This document shows, one piece after another, positions 57,470-64,000 of a DNA stretch of 64,000 nucleotides. The notes under the pieces were generated by a model. That model saw nothing but the letters and a program-made list of their open reading frames with translations. It was not told the origin of the DNA and did no database searches. Where the stretch lies: NCBI GenBank assembly GCA_963920575.1, contig OY986965.1:17175111-17239110 (forward strand). The letters run 5' to 3'. Positions within the stretch are counted from its first letter, which is position 1. Each line of letters begins with the position of its first letter. Made by a program: the position numbers and the translations under genes. The DNA comes from Narthecium ossifragum (lineage: Eukaryota; Streptophyta; Magnoliopsida; Dioscoreales; Nartheciaceae).

Positions 57470-58327
57470 ATCATCTAGAAAAACATGATGGCTCATCTGT
57501 TTTAATTTTTTTTTTTTGTGGATTGGAATTAGGTGAGAATAGCCATTTAGAACATCCATGATTTTGGCTTTTGTATTTACTTATTAATTGAATGCACTCT
57601 TTATTGTTTGAACCATGGATTAGATGTTGGGGAAGTTAGACTGTCGCTTTTTGATGATTGTAGATCTTATTTGCCAGAGATTAGTTTGGGTATGCTGTGA
57701 AGCTTTTTATCTTATTTTCTAGAACCTTGCAGTCGAGACTACGAATGGAAATTTGAGTTGTCTGATACATATAAATTATGATTGCATTGTTTTTCTTAAT
57801 TAAAATCTGCTATAAGTGATATTCTTTCTCAATAACTATCTCTTGTATAGATTCTTCTCGAAGCGAAAGGAAATAAGTAGCAACACCTGAAATTCTACAT
57901 TTTATTTGTTATTTCGAAATTTGAGTTTGGATCTCTAAAGGTATATAGTAGTACAGAAGATTTTGCTATTTAATTTCCCTGTCATAACTGCTCGTCTCAA
58001 CATTCCAAGAAGTAAGCTCCATGAACCTTCTTGCAAAATTGGCATAATTGATCATGGTAATAATCAATTGCAATGGTCATCTCTGTCATTCCATGAAGCA
58101 TTCTGGCTAAAATTAAGATGTCTTGTTGTTAATCCTGCTTGTTTGTCATACAGGCGATACAACTCCCAGGATGACAGGGCCTGACTTCAAGATACGTTTG
58201 ATTATTGTAGACCTCTATTATGGTTAAGATTGAAATTTACTGAAGATGCTGATGCTGGACGCAGACACCTATCTTTGAACTATCATGCACCCAAAGTTGC
58301 AATTTTGATGATCTTTATTGTATGCAA
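57470..58327. other. Unassigned DNA flanking the LINE
   Basis: It continues 43693-45117. No gene recognised; AT-rich, intron-like. Confidence 0.4.
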
Positions 58328-59438
58328 TGTCACGTCCCGACCTAGAAAACCCATCCAGATCGAGGCGTGAATCACCTAAACCTGTTTACATCATCAATTG
58401 GCGCACAAATATATAACTGCTATGAATTTAAATAATATAATCCTCAAGTTCATAAAAAATTTCGGCAGAATCCCCTTTATAATTATAACACAAGAAACAT
58501 GTACATTCCTCAACATCTATATCAAAGAATATTACCACATTTCTCAAATATAACTGAATTAATAATCCTACAATTTTGTTTTTGGATACATCAAATTATA
58601 CATCAATTGATTAAAACCGTAAATTAACAATAGAAGAACTCCATGATCGTCAAGTACTCGTCGAAACTCCAAGTCCGCGATCACCTCAAGAATGACGCGC
58701 CCACGCCCAGAAGATCACCTGAAAAGAAAGGACTGCATCGACATGCATCGCCGATGCAGCCCAGGTAGAAGTGAGCAACAAAGCTCAGTAATGTTCTACG
58801 CTATTCTACGTCACACTAAAGGAAGGAAAACAACTGTGTTGTCTCTCTGCCTAAGTCTATGGAATGCCAAGGGTCCCATAACCCTATCGATGTACCAAGG
58901 GCTCCCGTCATGAACCTCTCTCTTGAACATGTTACCAAGATCACCCTAAGCACCAACAGGGGAACGGTACCATGCGGGATCACCCTTACCCAAGAACAAA
59001 CGAGAGGAAACAAAGACTGCGGGCTCATGTCCAGGTACCACCCTGCCCAGTCACACCATCTCTCGCGGGGACACACATGTCGGGAACGCATCGACATCCA
59101 TCCTTAGCACTTGGCATTGGAGAAACAATCGGACCTCTAAACCTCAACAACAATATTCCAGTCCGACTAACTAATAATCCTCGAATAATATCAAACAATA
59201 ATTATTGATGACAATCACGTCCTAATCCTCGACTATCCCAAACCCCGGTCCTAGGGCTAGACCCGGGCTACCCGATAACCCCGGATCGGCGATCGAATCC
59301 ATCGCCTACCACCTAGCCTTAATGCTTCTAATGCAATCAATATGCATGCAATGCTCAGGCACAGAAATACAGAAATATAAGCATACAACAGTATGACATC
59401 ACAACATACAGGGCTAGGCATAGCCTACAGCTTGCTAA
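58328..59438 (-). mobile_element. LTR-A-related copy A7, truncated
   Basis: It starts TGTCACGTCCCGACCTAG, a diverged form of the LTR-A terminus. It has the family's order of blocks: AATTTCGGCAGAATCCCCTT (58469), GTAGAAGTGAGCAACAAAGC (58763) and GGGTCCCATAACCCTATCGA (58870). It breaks off at Helitron H3 (59439). It is more distant than A1-A6, A8 and A9. Confidence 0.65.
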
Positions 59439-59655
59439 TCTATTATATAAGGAAGGGTGATTTTTGAAATGTCTCAACTATAAAACATAAAGAGCGGTCC
59501 AGATTTATCTCCAAACACATCCAACGGTCCAGATTCCATCAAGTTTAAGATTCCCACCCAAATTTTAGTTCCCCAAAAACTCCCGCCCAAACTTTCTTCC
59601 TCTCATCCACCGACCCACCCACTCAAAATTTAGCCCACCCACCAGCTTAAAATTC

Positions 59656-59686
<31 letters not shown>

Positions 59687-59759
59687 GATAGGAAACACGT
59701 CCCATCCCTCTCCCCCGTCCCCTCTCCCTCTACCCATCCCCTTCCCCGTCCCCTCTCCC

Positions 59760-62646
59760 TGTCGCGCCCTGACCCGCGAAAGCCCAACCAGGCCGGGCGA
59801 TGCGAACCGGAACCTAACTAATTGCAAAAATAAAGGCGAGGGAGGGGTTTCCCCCAACTGACTGATTTCACTAAATAATTCATAAGCACCCCTGAATATT
59901 ACAACAAATTTAAAACCTCAACAGATATAATATAATAATCCAAAACCTCAAAGGGGTTACAACAGTTTGTACATCAAACTCCCGTAGGAGACTAACTATA
60001 ACAAAAGTGTAGAATGATAATCACCGATCCTCAGATACCGCCAGACGCCGCCGCGCCACCAAACACATGCCCGGTAGGGACTACTGAAGAAGAGTTGGCG
60101 CCTGCACCTGCAAAACGCAGCCCGGGTAGGAGTGAGCATAAATGTGAGGACCTGCTCCTCTATCCCTGTGGCTCGTTGTAGACCACAAGGGCAATTTGGT
60201 AAATTACGCCTTGTTGATTTGTTTCACACCCGCGTGTGCACATACTGGCCTTGTCTGTGTTTGTGTTTGTTTAGAATGGTTAGGTGAACCCGGGATCGAA
60301 AGATCCGGACTTGGGCTTGAGTTCTTGCCCAAGTTTAGCTTTCAGCACAAAGAGGATCGATCCTTCCTAGCTAGAAGATCGATCCTTGTGGTGGCAGAAA
60401 GTCTTGTGAGATCGTCATGAAGGATCGATCCTCCCTTGAGGAAGGATTGATCATTCATAAGTCGATTGGTTTTCTGCTCGCGAGGACGGCCGCCGTTGGC
60501 CGTCGCTCTCCTCTGTCAGAGGGGGGGAGGACTTTCCCTCCCCTCCCCTCTCTTTTTCCCCTCTTTCCCGGCTGTCCCCTCCCCCTTTCCCCTTCTTTTC
60601 TTCCCCTCCTCTTCCTCCTTCTCCTCCTTTCTTCTTCCCTTTTTCTTTCTCTCCCGAAGCTCTGCTTCTCTTCCCCTGTTTCCGGCAGCCCACTTCATCA
60701 CCTCCGTTCTCCCTCCTCCGACCATCTTTTTCGGCGTTCTAAGGCTCGTTGGATTCGTGACAACGAGAGTAAGATCACTGAAGTGGTTTGGAGGCTTGTT
60801 GGTGATCAAATCGCGGGGAATCAGCTGAGGAAAGCGCAGCTAGGTAGGGTTATACCTATTGATGTTTATTTCGGGTTTTCTCTAGATCTAGCCGTTGGAT
60901 CTTGTTGATCCTTGTTTTGTTGGATTCCTTATACCTATTAGAATTACTGATTTAAGTTTCATGTTAATCAGTTGAGATTTAAGTAGGTTTTATGCATGAT
61001 TAATTTCGGATTCTCTGTTTTCTGCTGTTCTTGAAGAACAGCCGGCTTGCGGCGCGTTTTTCGGCCGGCACGTACATGATCTTGGTTTGTGATAAACATA
61101 AGAGTTGTAGATTTCTTCGTTAGCTTTCCATTCCATCTTGTTTCGTAATTGTCCGATTTTTCTACGATTTCTTATGAATTGTTTACTGGAGGGCTGCGTT
61201 GCAACAAATTAAATGGGTAAACTGGTATGAAGCTTTCGGATCGATCCAAATTGTTCGGATCGATACCAAAGCTGGCTGATGGTGTTTTAATGGTCTTTGT
61301 TAGTAGTTTTGATTAATGTTTTTCCGTTAATCCAACCGTTGGATGATTATGGATTTTGGATATGTTGATCCTGGTATATACACCTACTGGTGGCTAAGTT
61401 GGATCTTGAATCCGACGTCGTTTGGACGTCGGATCGACGGGATCACTTAGGCCCTAAGTAGAGGTTTTGGGTGTTTGAATATAATATTATATTTCGGAAT
61501 ATAATATAATATTATTTACTATTCATCATCGTTTTCGGGGTTGCTTCCCGTTACAGGAGTCCGCGGTTGACGGTCGCAGTATCGTCGTAATGCCGGGACC
61601 CGCTGCGGATCGGCTGGCAGCGGTTGGTATTACCGCTGCAGCGATCCGGCTGACTTATATGATATTTGTCATACTGTTGCATGCCTATCTCCTGTTGTGT
61701 ATGTCATAGCATGCATTATTGATTGTGCATTAGTTGCATTGGTTAGGGCGTGGGTGATCCTTGGGTCGCCGTCCCGAGGCTGGAAGCTCGGACTTAGCCA
61801 TAGAACCGGGGTTGGGTAGTTTGCACCCGGTTTGAATGGTGGTGTCCAGTCGATTCGATGATAGGCCTAGAGGACTGGTACACTTATTGCTTGATGATTG
61901 TAGAAGTCGTGTCGGCCTCGAGTCGGATCTGAGGTGTAGCCGGTGTCCGGCTTTCCTAAAACTCTTGAGTAGAGGTTTTGCCTACTCAGTGGTCTCTCTT
62001 CTCACCAAACAGTGTTCAGTGTCCTGTTGAGAGTCAGTAGTGCCGTTTCCTGCTACTGAGTGTGACCCGACATGTGACCAGCCCGACTGGAAGATCATGA
62101 TCGGAGCCTCAGGGACACGCGGTGAGTTTATGGGACCCCTGTATACACCCAGGTCCTACTTAAGGGCGACACTGTTGCGTTTCCCTCTTCCTTCTGTGTG
62201 TCGTAGTGTAGATCCCTACTGAGCTTAATGCTCACACCTACCCGGGCTGCGTTTTGTAGGTGCAGGCGTCAGTTCTTACTCCGTGGCCCCTACCGGGCAG
62301 TTGGACGGCGCTGCGGCGGCGCCTGGTGGCTTTTGAGAGGTGGCGATATTTACTGCTTTTACCCTTATGTTAGTTAGTCTCCTACGGGAGAAATGTTGTA
62401 TTTGGATCTTCCCCTCTCCGAGGATTTGTATATTAAATCTTTTTGAGTTCGTAAATCTGTGGTTCGAGGTTTCATTATAATATTGTCTTTTAATTGAGGG
62501 TGCTTTTGGTGAATTGTTAGGGAGACCCATAGGTTAGAGGGAACCCTCGCCGTTCTTTTTCCGCGTTTTATTAGGTTCCGGTTCGCGTCGCCCGGCCCGG
62601 TTGGGCTTTCGCGGGTCGGGGCGCGACAATAAAGCTCAGTAGGGTT
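59760..62646 (-). mobile_element. LTR-A copy A8, split by A9 and by a gap
   Basis: It starts TGTCGCGCCCTGACC at 59760 and runs inverted to 60142 (GTAGGAGTGAGCATAAA). It is interrupted by A9 and resumes at 62634 (GCTCAGTAGGGTT), the expected next bases judging from A5. The assembly gap at 62647 hides the remaining roughly 1.7 kb; because Helitron sequence follows the gap, either the gap is larger than 200 bp or A8 is truncated. Confidence 0.85.
60143..62628 (+). mobile_element. LTR-A copy A9, solo LTR inside A8
   Basis: It runs from TGTGAGGACC to GGGGCGCGACA, 2486 bp, with ATAAA on both sides (60138-60142 and 62629-62633). It lies opposite to its host copy. GATCGATCC sites at 60355 and 60377 are 22 bp apart, with others near 60421 and 61238. 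The pyrimidine run at 60530-60670 and the ATATAATATTATAT block at 61481 match A2 and A5. No coding region. Confidence 0.92.
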
Positions 62647-62846
62647 NNNNNNNNNNNNNNNNNNNNNNNNNNNNNNNNNNNNNNNNNNNNNNNNNNNNNN
62701 NNNNNNNNNNNNNNNNNNNNNNNNNNNNNNNNNNNNNNNNNNNNNNNNNNNNNNNNNNNNNNNNNNNNNNNNNNNNNNNNNNNNNNNNNNNNNNNNNNNN
62801 NNNNNNNNNNNNNNNNNNNNNNNNNNNNNNNNNNNNNNNNNNNNNN
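62647..62846. other. Assembly gap, 200 N
   Basis: Exactly 200 N, placeholder length. It interrupts A8. Confidence 0.99.
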
Positions 62847-62944
62847 GGTAGTGTTCCTCTCACCCATCCTCTCTCCTGTCTCCCTCTCTGTTCCCCTCAC
62901 CCATCCCCTCTCCTCTCCTCATGCCGACGTCGCCCAACCTCGCC

Positions 62945-63022
62945 CACTGGGGCGAGTTCATCACGCCGGGGATCCTGTTCCTCTACATCGCCGGGTGGAT
63001 CGGGTGGATAGGGAGGAGCTAG
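62945..63022 (+). pseudogene. psaF-like: Captured fragment of photosystem I subunit PsaF
   Basis: The frame reads [20 protein letters not shown] and then WIGRS before a TAG. PsaF (subunit III of photosystem I, which docks plastocyanin in land plants) has this membrane-spanning stretch near its C-terminal third ([10 protein letters not shown]...GWIGWVGRSYL). Only about 25 codons remain; the transit peptide, lumenal domain and C-terminus are absent. The stop replaces the Tyr that normally follows Ser, either by point mutation or because the captured piece ends there. Third positions are almost all G or C. It lies in Helitron H3, a class known for gene capture. It cannot be functional. Confidence 0.8.
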
Positions 63023-63365
63023 CCATCCCATCCGTCTCCCCCATCCCCTCTCCTCTCCCCCATCCCGCTCTCTCCCTCTTTGTTCCCCACGCCTTCACCA
63101 AGTGAGAGAAGCAGTCCTCTCCTCGACGCCCGACGCCCGCCATCGGCCCTCTCCCCACGCCGACCTAGCAGTTTTTTTCCATTAATTTATTGATTTTCTA
63201 TTGAATCTAGCATTTTTTAATGTATGTGTTCTTTAAAAGAATTTATTTAACATTTTATTTTTTGGACAATAAATAACGTAACAGTTTTTCCCATTAATTT
63301 ATTTTGACATATTGGTGTTTTAACCTGATATTAGAAGAGAGTTCAAATCATAATTTTATTTGATA

Positions 63366-64000
63366 TCTATAGTATATGGGAGGGAGGTCAGGATTTATCT
63401 TCAAATAAATCCGACGGTTCTGATTCCATCTAAAAACACTCACTCATTCATCTCACTATCTAGTACCAGCCATCCCATCCCCGTCACTAGGAAAATGTCC
63501 CCGGCCCCCTCTCTCATCTCCCATCCCCCTCTCCCTCTCCCTTCCCTTAAATGAGCTCCACACACCGTCGATCTCGCCCCACGCCGTTGGCCACGCCCAA
63601 CCCGCCGTCGGCTATCTCCCATCTCCCATCCCCCTCTCTCACTCTCTCCTCCCATAGAAGCTAGAAGGAGATCGAATGGAAGGGAGAGAGAGGCGAGGAG
63701 GACGAGGAGAGATGCAGAGATCCAAGAAGAGAGAGAAAGGAGGAGGAAGCACAGTCGCGATCCAGAGGAGCACGAAGAGCTTGTCACCCATCTGGTGCTC
63801 TCTCAGCTGGCGAACTCTGGAATGATGGCGAGGTTGACGTTGTCGGCAACAATCGGCAACATCGAGCTCCTTCGCCTTGACGTTGAGCTCCTCAACCCAG
63901 CCATCTTCACCGATCGCGGCCCAGCCCCCGATCTTCGTCATTCTCTCGTCAAGCAGGTCGCCGCTGCCATCAAGGGGCGGGTGTGTTGGCGGCGGGATGA
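63366..64000 (+). mobile_element. Helitron H2, 5' part, cut by window end
   Basis: It starts TCTATAGTATATGGGAGGG after a host A, followed by GATTTATCTTCAAATAAATC and CGACGGTTCTGATTCCATC, the same 5' theme as H3. From about 63580 to the window end it is an inverted close copy of H1 (32260-32751). Its 3' end is outside the window. No Rep/helicase is visible. The shared GC-rich frames (63639-63941 on the minus strand) have no recognised homology. Confidence 0.7.

Larger units (their letters stand above)
59439..63365 (+). mobile_element. Helitron H3, 5' part, carrying a PsaF fragment
   Basis: It starts TCTATTATATAAGGAAGGGT after a host A. With the following CGGTCCAGATTTATCTCC and CATCCAACGGTCCAGATT this is the common 5' end of plant Helitrons. 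The body has C/T-rich CCCATCCCCTCTCC text on both sides of the LTR-A insertions (59695-59759 and 62847-62925), showing that A8 landed inside it. No hairpin-CTAG end is seen before H2 starts at 63366, so its 3' end is lost or lies elsewhere. A GA microsatellite occurs at 59661-59686. Confidence 0.65.

Noticed and set aside
1..64000. tRNA, rRNA or organelle-derived insertions
   Set aside because: I looked for tRNA-like cloverleaf cores and plastid or mitochondrial gene text and saw none; the PsaF piece is a nuclear gene fragment.

Overview
The window is nuclear DNA from a flowering plant, most likely a monocot. It has spliced genes, plant-specific gene families, plant transposon families, and strong G/C bias at third codon positions in the one intact gene and in several captured gene fragments. 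The species cannot be named from the sequence. Two runs of exactly 200 N (32752-32951 and 62647-62846) are assembly gaps.

The only intact host gene I can support is a five-exon Yellow Stripe-Like (YSL) metal-nicotianamine transporter at 15016-17671 (696 residues). Almost everything else is transposable elements inserted into one another. Family names used here are local. LTR-A: TGTGAGGACC...GCGCGACA, 2.1-2.5 kb, nine copies. LTR-B: TGATGAGTCACTA...ATCA, about 1.45 kb, six copies. LTR-C: TGATACGAGG...CGTATCA, one copy. LTR-D: TGyTwAGGTTC...TCTAACA, 2.27 kb, with a Tat/Grande-like leader and gag start.

Layout. 1-1213: end of an inverted LTR-A. 1245-2403: truncated LTR-B element. About 2404-11785: a dead Mutator-like element whose mudrA gene is split by an LTR-B element (3329-6179, target duplication TAAGG) and a solo LTR-A (7305-9518, ATCAA). 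11786-13897: LTR-B element. 15016-17671: YSL. 17901-19773: PIF/Harbinger-like element with a captured DUF642 fragment. About 19.9-21.7 kb: AT-rich motif cluster beside a GC-rich block. 21798-32024: LTR-D copies. The second is split by solo LTR-C (24737-31968), which holds two solo LTR-A copies, one of which holds an LTR-B-like solo LTR. 32025-32751: Helitron end. 34785-36210: solo LTR-B. 37457-40269: LTR-D with start of gag. 41623-43692: solo LTR-A. 45131-57455: a full-length L1-type LINE on the minus strand, split by a solo LTR-A and by a 3.6-kb Pack-MULE carrying a FAR1 DNA-binding domain fragment and DUF4057 gene fragments. 58328-59438: LTR-A relative. 59439-63365: Helitron carrying a PsaF fragment, split by two LTR-A copies nested head-to-head. 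63366-64000: start of a second Helitron.

The strongest observations are target-site duplications that date the insertions relative to one another, three different DNA-transposon classes each carrying pieces of host genes, and palindromic GATCGATC sites in LTR-A spaced 21-22 bp apart (two helical turns). Family identifications rest on remembered protein and terminal motifs; no database search was run.
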